Positions 48,989 to 61,004 of a DNA stretch of 64,000 bases are shown piece by piece. Origin of the DNA: Crambe crambe (taxonomy: Eukaryota > Porifera > Demospongiae > Poecilosclerida > Crambeidae); the NCBI GenBank assembly GCA_963924555.1, contig OZ004590.1:124001-188000 (forward strand), given 5' to 3'. Within the stretch, counting starts at the first letter, position 1. The number at the start of each line of letters is the position of its first letter. Both the position numbers and the translations under genes were made by a program. The notes beneath the pieces were generated by a model. It was not told the DNA's origin, searched no databases, and saw only the letters and a list, made by a program, of their open reading frames with translations.

Positions 48989-49760
48989 ACAAGTAAGGGA
49001 AAAAACATTTAAAAAAAATGAAAGGTGATGTAGGGATGACAAAAAACAGTGTACAAAAAAATAAAGGAACAAGGGAAGAAATTGTGGAAAGAAAAAGGCT
49101 TGACTTATTATCATCCCTACATCAAGCCTATGAATGGAATTATTGTAGCTAGCTAGCTAGCTACTTTGACTATTCAAGCTATAATTATACTCTTCCCCTA
49201 CCTTGTACTCTTCCTCCACCTTCTCTTCCTGTACAATAATGTCCTATCTATACTCTGATTACATGGAGTATATGTACAGTCATCACACCTTCCCATCAAT
49301 TCATTCAATTTTTTCCACTAAATTGATTTCATTACCAAAAAGGCTGCATAACTATGGACAATTGCATAATTCATGATTCATTTAACTCACTGGTACAATT
49401 GAATGTACACACTCATTTCACTGCATGTACTTGGTGCTCACAATTCAACCTCTGATAAAGGTACTGAAAGGACAGTCTCAACAACCTGAAACGTGGAGTG
49501 ACTGCTAATAGATTTTCACCTCTGAAAGAGGAGAGCCTCTATTAGGAGGTTTCAATATTATAGTCAGATGCCAGTAGCTATTATGGTAGATGTCAATTAG
49601 CTACAATAATTCCATTCATAGGCTTGATGTAGGGATGATAATAAGTCAAGCCTTTTTCTTTCCACAATTTCTTCCCTTGTTCCTTTATTTTTTTGTACAC
49701 TGTTTTTTGTCATCCCTACATCACCTTTCATTTTTTTTAAATGTTTTTTCCCTTACTTGT
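48989..49760. repeat. Fold-back right end: 162-bp arms, 448-bp loop
   Basis: 48989-49150 is the reverse complement of 49599-49760, essentially identical and equal in length. Tips read ACAAGTAAGGG. Each arm has GATGTAGGGATGAC and, further in, ATCATCCCTACATCAAGCC. The small relative at 33725-34036 has the same design with a 37-bp loop. No gene in the loop. Confidence 0.93.
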
Positions 49761-52700
49761 TATATTATGGCTTGACGTGACGTAGAGGCTAGACGTGACG
49801 TAGATTAATTTGGACCTGACCCTTGACCCACATTGTTGGATCAATCACTGCTCTCCTTCAGCTCCCTCTCTACCGTGTCTCCTTCGGGGAACCCATAGTT
49901 AGGAGAGGATTGCAAGATTGCAAGGAAAAATTGTAAGTTGCGAGGAGTGCAAGTCGGTTATCCAATGAGAGATGCAAAACTTGAGGCTGTTCCTCAATAG
50001 ATGCAGTTTTTTTTATTGCATCAATTTGTGCTTTACATTTGGACAACAGACTTGTAGATGAGACATGGTGTAATGTAGTGCCAAGTTGTGTGTTGCAGGA
50101 CCTTGTAAACTAGTGGCACAGATTACATACAGTATTTCATGACATGTCTGCTTCTTCCTCGAAATGGTAGTCTGGTGGAGAACTCTGGTTGGCCATGCCA
50201 CTAGAATACCCTTAATTTGGGCCTGGCCTTTGACTTTCACTGTTGCCAAGTAGTATATTTATCCCCTCACAGGCAAGCCAGCTTAAGGACTGAACAGCTT
50301 CGTTTGAACTGGAGCGCTGCCAGCCACTACGACGGATGCTATTTTTGATGTCTTCTTCAGTGTACCCACGGTGAGGATTGTATTGATGATAGATTTGGTA
50401 CAAGTGGTGCGTTCCCGAACCTTATAAAGTAGTGGCACAGATGGCAACTTTGAGGTAGGCACCATCTCTTGTGATGGGCGCATGTGATGAGGCTGCTTAA
50501 CTCATTACTTAGGGAAATGTGGTTAGAATCTTAAATCAGTCAAATCACAGATTAATATGAATTACCATGATGGTAAATTCTAATCTCAATTTGATTTCGT
50601 TTCCTCTAAATTGGCAGCCACAGCATTGGCAGACATGTCTGCATCTGGGAATACTTGTCTTAGAGTAGCCTTTCTTTTGATAGACACCAGGTTTGAATGG
50701 GAGGTTCATACTTGACCTCTAACACAGCTCTGAATACAGATACAATACAAAGGCTAACCAACAGGAATCCACCAATGAAGGAGCTAGCTACATCAAAGAC
50801 AATAACCATTGTCACAAATGTAGCAAACTTTACATTTAGAGACCAGACAGGCAACATGTCTGCCAATGCTGTCACTGCCAATTGTGAAATTTATTGTGCC
50901 TCATCACCTTTATTACTGTCACCTTCTAAAGTATTTGATTTCTTATGTTGTTGGCTAATCACAGAAATGGCATAGTAGAGCACACTAGCAACCTCAACAG
51001 CTCGTCAACAGGTGGTTGACTGTTCCCATGAGGTCAACATAGTGTTGATGCTGTCGATAAGACAGTGATTTGACTAGGGTTGGGTGATCTGACCAGTGTG
51101 CTGCATGTGAATAGTAAGGCTATGCCAGTGTACTTGGTTTGCAGTGTATGGAAATATTCCAAAGTCTGTAAGATCTTAATCTGGGAACAAACCAACTGAC
51201 AGAATAACACAGTTGGTATAGTTGGCGAGCGAAGCGAGCCACTCTCTGGTCATGTCAACGGGAGCTCGAGATATATATATACGTACGTCATAGCTAGCGG
51301 GCATAGCTTATAATATGCATGCGCACGTTCGTTTGACCTTTGACCCCACAAATGAAACGTGCCCATAGCACTTAGAACAAATAGCTAGAGCTTATTGCTT
51401 TCTACAGCATTTTGTCATAGAGGCGCTAAGTGGATTGTAGGCGCATGGCTTTCTAAGTGTTTGTGGTAAGCATTATACAGCCTCCTGTCAGTGTGTATGC
51501 AGCTGCCACACTGCCACAACCACTGCAATATCTTAGTCCAATAAGTCAAAGTACAAATGACTTTCACCAACTGCTTCGCTCGCCGATTGAATATGTTACA
51601 CGAACATACCCTAGTAACTATGTCACTGCTAGCTGTCTCAGATATAATTACAATTACATGATATAATTACAACCCACTTTAGTGGACTGAATGGCAAATG
51701 AAAACCACCTCTATGGCACTTTTAATGCCTGGGGGTTGATGTTATCTGAAACTAACACCTGGCTGTACCATGACATGTATATTCTCATCACTATATAGGC
51801 ATATCATCTGACTCACACTGCAGGGGATCCCTAAGGAAACCAAAGAGCTCGAGGTCAAAGGTTTAGTCAGGTATCCCAATTTGTAATCGTCTTAGATGCA
51901 ATATGGGTAGCCAATAGCATATCAATTCAGGGTTCAATACCACTCCGATGGGGCCCATTGTATTTGAATAGCCACGTGAATATCAAAATCCTTTAATGTG
52001 GCATTCAAGCACCTTTTTCACTGGCTGGCAGGAGTAATTCTTTGATGTGAATTTTAGTTTGGTTGGTAATGTGGAGGCCGTTCCTGAATAGACGCAGGTT
52101 TTTATTGCAGTCGATTTGTGCTTTACTTGTGGAGGACTGACTTGCAGACGAGACTGACCTGTGGTAACCACAACCTTAAATTAGTGTGTGGAATGCCAAG
52201 TTGTGTGTTCAGGCACAGGTGGTACCATTATAATTATGAGCTAGAGCCAAATAAAAATAATGTGGCCTGAAATGTCACCCATTATAATTATGGGCTTGAG
52301 CATAGGTAACCTGCAGGTGGAGCAAACCCACCAGCATGGATCCCAAGCCACACCACATGAGATATCTGCTGAGTAGACACATTATGGAATACTGGTGACA
52401 TGATGGATGAGTTCAGGCCACATTATTTCGATTCGGCCGGTGTGAAGTTCTTATCACCGTCTTGCCTATATCATTGGTAGGGACATGCAAATGCTGGCAT
52501 AATATACTTCCAGAGGTTGGCAGATATTGATGTCGAGTTATTAGAGTAGCCACCTATGTAATACGGATGGCACGGATGCTGGCTATGCAAGATTACTTTA
52601 TTTGCATTGGTGGTTGCCGCTAACGTTTAAGGATTAAGACCCGAGAGGTATACCACCCATGTCCTAATTATTACGCCCACGTAAAAACAATAAGATTTTG

Positions 52701-53300
52701 ATGTTTATTCAATCTACCCTTTGTTATTAACTATTTGTCCAGGAATCCACAGAAGAAACTCGGTAGGAAGGTGCAAGGGACTGGATATCTAGAGACCAGG
52801 CAATTCAACCTACATGTCTGCCAATGGTAAAATTTATCGTGCCTCATCACCTTTATTACTGTCACCTTTTAAAGTATAGGCCCACACTTGATTTGACCAT
52901 CTTATGTTGTTGGCTAATCACAGAAATGGCATAGTAGAGTGAAGGTCAGCACACTAGCAACCCCAACAGCTTGTCAACAGGTGGTTGACTGTTCCCTTGA
53001 GGTCTATAAGACAGTGCTTTGACTAGGTTGGGTAATCAAGTGATAACTGACCAGTGTGCTGCATGTTAATCTGGGAACAAACCAACTGACAGAATGACAC
53101 AGTTGTTGGTATAGTAACTATGTCACTGCTAGATTGACAGAATGACACAGTTGTTGGTATAGTAACTATGTCACTGCTATATAGATTACAACCCTCCAGT
53201 CCACTTTAGTGGACTGAATGGCAACCTCTACGGCACTTTACTCTCTTTTAATGCCTGGGGTCAATGTTAAGAAGTAGTGCATAGCTGTAGAACAATAGAA
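49761..53300. repeat. Spacer repeat, left arm of a large imperfect inverted repeat
   Basis: Begins with the spacer next to cassettes (TGACGTGACGTAG twice, ACCCTTGACCCACATTGTTG) and follows the order seen at 9.6-12.7 kb with gaps. At 50660-50881 the minus strand carries an open membrane-like exon fragment (FVTMVIVFDVASSFIGGFLL). No complete gene. Confidence 0.65.
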
Positions 53301-53538
53301 CTTTGTATTCCAGCTTAGACTAACACCTGATTGCTGCTGATGCCTAATTGGCCTTGCCAGTTAGGTATCAGAAGAGTCAGGTTTGCTCTCTCCACTAAAG
53401 TGATCACTTGATAACGATACGAGGTAAACATATTTTTTTTACCCAAATAGTTGAAGCAAGGTGTAGAGAAGACACAGGAGATGTCATTCAGACTAGCTGA
53501 CTAGTGGTGCATAATTGGATCCAAGCTGGCAGTTCCAC
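53301..53538. repeat. Inner part of the large inverted repeat
   Basis: Matches 54560-54790 inverted (TCAGGTTTGCTCTCTCCACT against AGTGGAGAGAGCAAACCTGA). No gene. Confidence 0.6.
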
Positions 53539-53824
53539 TCATCTAGAGATTACCCCCTCCATAGCTTCTATGAGTTGTGTTACTTTTGTAACGAAATCAT
53601 TTTTAAAACAACTATGCCCAGCATGGAAAAGACAACTTACAACAGCTGCAGTCTGATGTCCACTGCAAATGGACAACACAATCACCACAGCAAGTGTAGT
53701 CATAAACTCAATGGGAACGTAGTAACACCTAGCTCTCGAGAAAGCTGCAGCTTTAGCTTCGAGTGCCCCTGTCAATCCAAGTTGGTATTCATTGTTTGTT
53801 CCCAAGAAATACAAATTCTGTAAA
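53539..53824 (-). pseudogene. Exon-like membrane protein fragment in repeat
   Basis: The minus-strand frame begins after a strong acceptor (TTTTTATTATTTACAG) and reads NLYFLGTNNEYQLGLTGALE ... VPIEFMTTLAVVIVLSIC to a stop at 53539. Related but degraded copies lie at 54139-54190, 31920 and 23080. It could be one exon of a multi-copy membrane protein gene spread through the repeats. The family is not recognised. Confidence 0.3.
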
Positions 53825-54203
53825 TAATAAAAATTGCCAATAATATTATTGCATTAAAGCATATTCTCTATAAGATCAGGTTTGGTAAACCACTACATTT
53901 TAGCCAGAGCTCCCGTTCATATTGTTAATACTGTTTTGTCTCTTCAATACAGGTCAACTGTTGCTCGTCCTTGCAGCCACTCCCTTCTGGTAAGTTTGTC
54001 TGGATAGCTATGTAGCTGTATGGATATACAGTCAATATTGCTAGCTACTTGCTCTTTATGCTCTTAATTTACTTTCTTTTGCTAGCTTCCCAACGAATTC
54101 ATTACAAGCATTCCTAGCAGCAGAATTAGTTAGTCACTACGTTCCCATTGGGTTTATGCTGTGGTGATTGTGTTGTCTGTTTGCAGTGTGAGGCTTGTAC
54201 TAT
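53825..54203. other. Centre of the large inverted repeat
   Basis: Contains a piece like 31680-31930 (CTTGCAGCCACTCCCTTCTG) and the degraded exon copy near 54140. No gene seen. Confidence 0.4.
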
Positions 54204-54369
54204 AGCCCCGTTTACACGGGGGCTCTAACCCGGATTCGACCCGGATTCGCTTCGCGTGTGAATGGTGCCAACCCGGATTCCAATCCGGGTAGCCCAACCC
54301 ACATCAATTAGGTGGATTGGAATCCGGATTGAATCTCAACCCGGGTTGGGTGCGCGTCTAAACACGGCT
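54204..54369. mobile_element. GC-rich palindromic MITE
   Basis: Termini AGCCCCGTTTACACG and CGTCTAAACACGGCT are inverted with mismatches. The body is dense with inverted ACCCGGATTC / GAATCCGGGT. Possible 3-bp duplication TAT (54201-54203, 54370-54372) would suit a PIF/Harbinger master. It stands out from the AT-rich surroundings. Confidence 0.6.
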
Positions 54370-54559
54370 TATGATACTGACTGAAGGTTATTGCTGGGCA
54401 TAGTTGTTCTATTGTGCTAAAAAGTGTTGATAAGGACACATGTGATTCAGGTTGCAAAAGTAACATAACTCATAGTATGATCTTACCAGATGATGTCGAA
54501 GCTATGGAGGGGGTGGGGTGATCTCTAAGATGAATGGAACTGCCCTCAGCAAAAAAGAA

Positions 54560-57500
54560 TGTCAATAACTGTCAAGCTTGGATCTGATTACGCACTAGTC
54601 TGAACAATATCTCCTGTGTCTTCCCTACACCTTGCTTCGACTGTTGGATATAAAAAAAAGAAATGCTCTAATTGGCAATTAGTGTGCTGCAAGTTACCTC
54701 GTATGATCACTTTAGTGGAGAGAGAGCAAACCTGACTCTTCTGGTACCTAACTGGCAAGGCCAATTAGGCATCAGCAGCAATCAGGTGTTAGTCTAAGCT
54801 TGTTTCAGATAACAGTGCTCTGCAAGTTGGAATACAAAGTTCTATCGTTCTACAGATGTGCACTACTTCTTAACATTAACCCCAGGCATTAAAAGAGAAG
54901 GTGGTTCAAACGTACCACAGTGGAGAGTCCATTTGCTATTCAGTCCACTAGAGTGGCTTTGCTATGGACTGGAGGGTTGTAATTATATCATGTAATTGTA
55001 ATTATATCTGAGACAGCTAGCAGTGACATAGTTACTATACCAACTGTGTTATTCTGTCAGTTGGTTTGTTAGTCATTTGAGAGATCTTACAGACTTAATC
55101 ATTGGAATATCAGTCACATTTCCATACACTGCAAACCAAGTATACTGGCATAGCCTTCTAAGTTTACTATCCGCATGACTTGCTAGAAGTCTACCCAACC
55201 CTGCGGCCTCTAGTCAAAGCACTGTCTTATCAACAGCATCAACACTATGTTGACCTCATGGGAACAGTCAACCACTTGTTGATGAGCTAAAGCTAGTTCT
55301 AGTGTGCTGACCTTCACTCCACTATGTGACTAGCCAACTAAATTTGACTATTGGCAGACATGTAGGCCTGGTCTCTAGATATCCAGTCCCTTGCACCCAC
55401 CTATTAGTCTTATTGGGCGTAATAATTAGGACATGATGTGGCTGGGTGGTAACCTCTCAGGTCTTAATCCAGGGGGGGGGGGGGGGGGGGGGGGGGGATT
55501 ATTTTTAACCTTGTGTTACTGGTAGGTTCTCTCAAAATATTCATTATAGGACAGGCACTTTTATCCTAATGCTCTCACGTAAAGTGTATGGTGTACAATC
55601 CTACTGAACCAACCATCTATGCTTTTAGATTGGACGACAGGTAGCCATTACACTCGTCATTCACATTCACATTGTGACAAAATGAGACCCATTATACTCA
55701 TTATTCCCATTCACTGTTACAAAACTGTTAGTCTAATTTTCTGTAGTCGTACTGTAGCACGATAGACGTTTCAATGTAGTCTTCCAAAGAAGAAGTTTGC
55801 TGAGAATAAAAAACAGTGAAAAAACGCACTCCGCTGCTGCTGACGAAGGTTGCACGAGGAGTAAAGCAATTTTGCAGGCTTTAGTTGCACGCCAATTAAT
55901 CATTTCCCTTTCCACCGAGCTAGCCATAGGCTCCAATCTCTTAGTAGCTTCTATGCAAGATCCTGTGACTACTTTTACTCGATAAACACGAGCTGCATCT
56001 GAAAGGCCCTCTCCTATAGGATGCTTTTCTGAGCTTGTCTAGAAGACAAACAACTGGTACTTGAATGCTAGGTCTAGTGGCTTCATCCTCACTGATGTCA
56101 TAATCACTATCTACCAGATCGTTCAGAAAGCACTATAGTGCTGAGAGACTCAACCTTGCACGATAAGCAGTTAGCACACTACAATGTATACAGGGTTACA
56201 TGTTTACTTGTAATTTGTAATTTGTAATACAGTGATAAGCAGTTAGCACACTACAATGTGTACAGGGTTACATGTTTACTTGTAATTTGTAATTTGTAAT
56301 ACAGTGATAAGCAGTTAGCACACTACAATGTGTACAGGGTTACATGTTTACTTGTAATTTGTAATACAGTGGCGTAGGAACAGGGGTGGCCTGGGCCACT
56401 ATTTTTGATAACAATTCTGATGAGGATAACAGAGACTCAAGTTGATGTCAATGAATCTGCAGCCAAAACTGAATCTCAAACAGGCCACCCATCTTCCTAT
56501 ACCACTGATATACATGTAGCTAACTCCACTTTGCATGTCGCTGTGCATGCAGACTCTATGTAGGCATAAGAATTAATAAGCAAAAATCAGAAAATTAATG
56601 ATGCCTATTATGCTCTCTTATGCTTTGACATACCTAAAATATGCTAGCATAATTTTATCCAGGCCTACAAGCAACCTGCAATCCACTGTACATCGCTTTG
56701 TACATAGGTGGATTGACATATCCAAGTGCTTTGTGGTAAGTACTTGCATGCAGCTTACATAACTCAACAGCAAAGCACAAATCAAATATCAGTTTCTACA
56801 GCCTTTTTGGGCAGCAGGCTCAAGGCTTAATAGTTATCTAAGCAGATTGTAAGCACTAGGCTTATACAAGTAGCATTACAGTTTTGACTCAAATGTACAT
56901 TGCCCTAGTTATCCTAGCATCGTCCCTTTTAGTTAGTTTGCTGGAACATTTAGTAAAGAAAAGCAGCAATAATATTTACCACCATGCGATAATATCAGAT
57001 ATGGCTATTCTAATACAATGGCCAGAGTGGTATTGCACCTCTCTCAACACCCTTTGGGGAAAACTCTGAATCGATATGCTATTGGCTACCCATATTGCAT
57101 CTAAGACGATTAGAATCAGGATACCTGACTAAACCTTTGACCTCGAGCTCTTTGGTTTCCTTAGGGGCACTGCAAGCTGTGGGAGTCAGACGATATGCCT
57201 ATAGTGATGAGAATATACGTGTCATGGTAGTTTCAGATAACATTAACCCAGGCATTGAAAGAGAGTAAAGTGCCATAGAGGTGGTTTTCATTAGTCCACT
57301 AAAGTGGATTCGCTAACTGGAGGGTTATAATTATATCACAGCTAGCAGTGACACGGTTACTATACCAATTCCTCTCTCTGTGTTATTCTGTGAGTTGGTA
57401 TGTTCCCAGATTAAGATCTTACAGGCTCATACTGCAAACCAAGGCATAGCCTTCTAAGTTACGAACCACACAAGAAATCAGTTGGCAGCACACTGGTCAG

Positions 57501-60500
57501 TTATCAAAACCCCGAGGCTTCTAGTCAAAGCACTGTCTTATCAACAGCATCAACACTATGTCGACCTCATGGGAACAGTCAACCACCTGTTGATGAGCTG
57601 TTGAGGTCGAAGCTAGTTGTAGTGTGCTGACCTTTGTTTTATTAGTTAGCCAAAGGTGACAGAGGCACGATAAATTTTAGGATTGGCAGTGACAGCATTG
57701 GCAGACATGTAGGTCGAATTGCCTGGTCTCTACATATCCAGTCCCTTGCACCTTCCTACCGTAACATCAGTGGATATCCCATGTGGTGTGGCTTGGGATC
57801 CATGCTGGTGGGTTTGCTCCACCTGCAGGTTACCTACGCTATAACGGGTGACATAAATTATTTCCATTTGGCTCTAGCTCATAATTATTAGGATGCCTGA
57901 ACACACAACTTGGCATTCCACACACACCAATCGAAGGTTCTCGTAGCTATGCAGAAAGGTCGGATGGTGGTTACTACAGATTGACTGCAATGCATCTATT
58001 CGGGAAAGGCCTCAAGTTTACACAGATTTCGATTGGACAACCGACTCACAATCTCATCCTCACACTATGGGTTCCCCCCCCCCCCCCCAAGGAGACACAT
58101 GATACCTAATTTCAATAATCACACCCATATTACCAACTACTTCACAAGGTGTGTTAAAATTCACGTCAAAGAATTATTCCTGCCAGCCAGTGAAAAAGGT
58201 GCCACATTTAAGGATTTCCATATTCATGTGGCTATTCGGATACAATATGCCCCATCAGAGTGGTTTTGAACAATATACTGGCATAGCCTTCTAAGTTTAC
58301 TATTTGCTAGAAATCAGTTGGCAGCACACTGGTCAGTTATCACTGAGGCTTCTAGTCAAAGCACTGTCTTATCAACAGCATCAACACTGTGTTGACATCA
58401 TGGGAACAGTCAACCACCTGTTGATGAGCTGTTGAGGTCAAAGCTAGTTCTAGCAATGAAAACCTGCATCTATTCAAAGCACTGCCTTATCAACAGCATA
58501 CAGCTCATCAACACTATCTCCACCTCAAAGGAACAGTCAACCACCTGTTGACTAGCTGTCGAGGTTGCTAGTGTGCTGACCTTGAGATGGTAGAGTGGGG
58601 GCTTTCCCCCCTCAAAGTTTAGAAGGTGACAGTAATAAAGGTAACGAGGCACAATAAATTTTACGATTGACAGTGACAGCAACTACCAATGTAATCTTGC
58701 ACAGCCAGCATCCGTGCCACCATCCCTAGGCCCTAGGCCCTAGAGTAGAAGGCTTGTCGTAACTATGTCACTATGTCAATTTTAATAGTGATGGTTGTGG
58801 CATGCCGAAATGTAATTCTTATTGCAGCAACAGTCTGTGGGTCTACATTTATGCCAATATGTAGAGATATGCTTTTCCCCCTTCCTATTATATAATGCCA
58901 GAACCCTTGCCCTATTATGCTCAACCGAAATGCCTATCATGCTTTAATAAAAAAAATCTGGGCAAGAGCAATTATATCTACCAAAATGCCCCTGGCTACA
59001 TACAGTAATTGCTGGATTGATTCCTACATGTAGGATTGTAGGCACTAGACATGCATACTTGCATGCAGCTGCCTAGCGCCTGCCACTTTTATAACTTCCA
59101 AATTATAACGGGTGACATAGCGGCTAGGATCCCTATTCAGGATCAGCCTTGGACAACAGACTTGCAATCCTCTCAATCTTATCCTCCTGAAGGAGACATG
59201 CTTATCGTACCTAATTTCAATAATCACACCCATAATTATTACTGTATTTAGTTCTGCAATTAATCCATAATTAATTAATACCCATAGTAATGATGTTTGG
59301 TTGATTTATTCCTACAATGTTTTTTCAAAGTGAATTGTAGGTGCTAGGCTTATCTGAGAGGATTGTTGGCCACCCATAGGCTTATAAGCATCTGTGGCAA
59401 GTATTGCAGGTTCATATTAACAGCTTCCTACATGCAGCTGCCCTGCTGAAGGATATTTTTCTCATGTTTGAAAACAAGGGTTACACAAATAGCAGTAAAC
59501 TGCTAACACCTGTGTGTACAATGAGATCAATGGTAGACTAGCTTGTTTTATTTCAAAGAATGTAAGTGCTAGGCTTATCTAGGTGGATTGTTGGCCACGC
59601 TAGGCTTATGTAAGCAAATTGTGTGGCAACACATTAGCTAACAGCTTCCTACACATGCAGCTGCCTGGGAGGCTGAAGTAATCTAGGCAATCACGTGCCT
59701 TTTCCGTGCAATTTGCGTATTAATTGCATCGGAAACTGTCTAAAATTGCACTCGGCTTTGCCTCAATTACCTAGCCAGTTTCTCATGCAATTATACCCAA
59801 ATTGCATTCAAAAGCATGTGATTACCTATACTAATAATGGACGATTCCTGCCAGCCAGTGAAAACTTGCTATAAAGGACGTTGATGGCTATTCAAATACA
59901 ATTGACTTTGGCTATAGTGATGACAATATACATGTCATGGTACAGCCAGGCTCGTTTCAGATAATAGGGAGTAAAGTGCCATAGAGGTGGTTTTCATTTG
60001 CCATTCAGTCCGCTAAAGTGGCTTCGCTAGTGGCTTCACTACCAGCTGGAGGGTTGTAATTATACCACATCTTTTAACAAATTTCCAGTGACACTGTTAC
60101 TGTAACAATTCCTCTCTCTGTGTTATCAAACAAAGTACGTATACTCCTTCTAGAGAGGGTTTACTATCCACATGGTTCAGGGTCAGTTATCACTTGATTA
60201 CCCAAAGTCAACCATTTCTGTGATTAGCCAACAACATAATGGGCCTATTAAAAGAAAGGCTACTCTCCACTTTCTAAGGAAAGTATGTCTGCCAATGCTG
60301 TCACTGCCAATTTAGAGGAAACAAAAGAAGGTAATTCACTTATTACACGCCACTTGTACCACTAGCACTGGACAGCATTCCACACACTAATTATTAATTA
60401 ATTAGATGGAATCTATCATGATACAATCCTCACCATGGGTACCCTGAAGGAGACTTGCCGAAGATCATGCCTTCTCAAAAATAGCATCCATCATAGTAGT

Positions 60501-61004
60501 CAGTTCAAACCAAACTGTTTAGTCCTTAAACTGGCTTGCCTGCAAGGGGATAAACTTTTTTAGCGTTGATATTAGGGTCAAAGGTCAGGCCCAAATTAGC
60601 TATATAATAATAATAGTGGCATAGCCAACCCAAGTTCTCCACCAGACTACCATTTCGAGGAAGAAGCAGACATGTCACGAAATACTGTATGTGATCCCCA
60701 CCCGTGCCACTAGTTTATAAGGTCCTGAAACACACAACTTGGCATTACATTACACCATGTCTCATCTACAAGTCTGTTGTCCAAATGTAAAGCAAAAAAT
60801 GATGCAATAAAAAACTGCATCTATTGAGGAACAGCCTCAAGTTTTGCATCTCTCATTGAACAACCGACTTGCAATCCTCATAACTTACAATCATCCTTGC
60901 AATCCTCTCCTAACTATGGGTTCCCTGAAGGAGACACGGTAGAGGTAGGGAGCTGAAGGAAAGATCCAACAATGTGGGTCAAGGGTCAGGTACAAATTAA
61001 TCTA
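54560..61004. repeat. Spacer repeat, right arm of the large inverted repeat
   Basis: Runs as the reverse complement of 49761-53530 with extra duplicated parts (57700-58700 partly repeats 55000-55400). Ends with ACAATGTGGGTCAAGGGTCA next to the pogo-like insertion. Includes a run of 25 or more G at 55472 and a C run at 58076. No gene found in 56.4-57.0 or 59.3-60.0 kb either. Confidence 0.6.
56160..56375. repeat. 72-bp minisatellite, three copies
   Basis: GATAAGCAGTTAGCACACTA starts at 56162, 56234 and 56306, an exact 72-bp period. Each unit ends in repeated TTGTAAT. Confidence 0.93.

Larger units (their letters stand above)
39603..49760 (+). mobile_element. Helitron-like (Helentron/Helitron2-type) rolling-circle transposon, 10.2 kb
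   Basis: Left of it is ...GCGTCATAAT and right of it TATATTATGGC. Undisturbed spacer copies (about 4553, 9579, 10722) read CATAATTATAT without interruption, so it entered between T and T with no target duplication, as described for Helentron/Helitron2-type elements. The left end is a hairpin (39604-39625) plus TGTAGGGATGAC. The right end is GTCATCCCTACATC and then a T-rich tip ending CTTACTTGT. It encodes Rep, helicase and OTU. Right flank lost a few bases (CACAT) relative to the empty site. Confidence 0.85.

Noticed and set aside
58033-58269. 78-residue frame after a C run
   Set aside because: Begins in spacer repeat, contains a homopolymer and has degraded duplicates; no coding signal.
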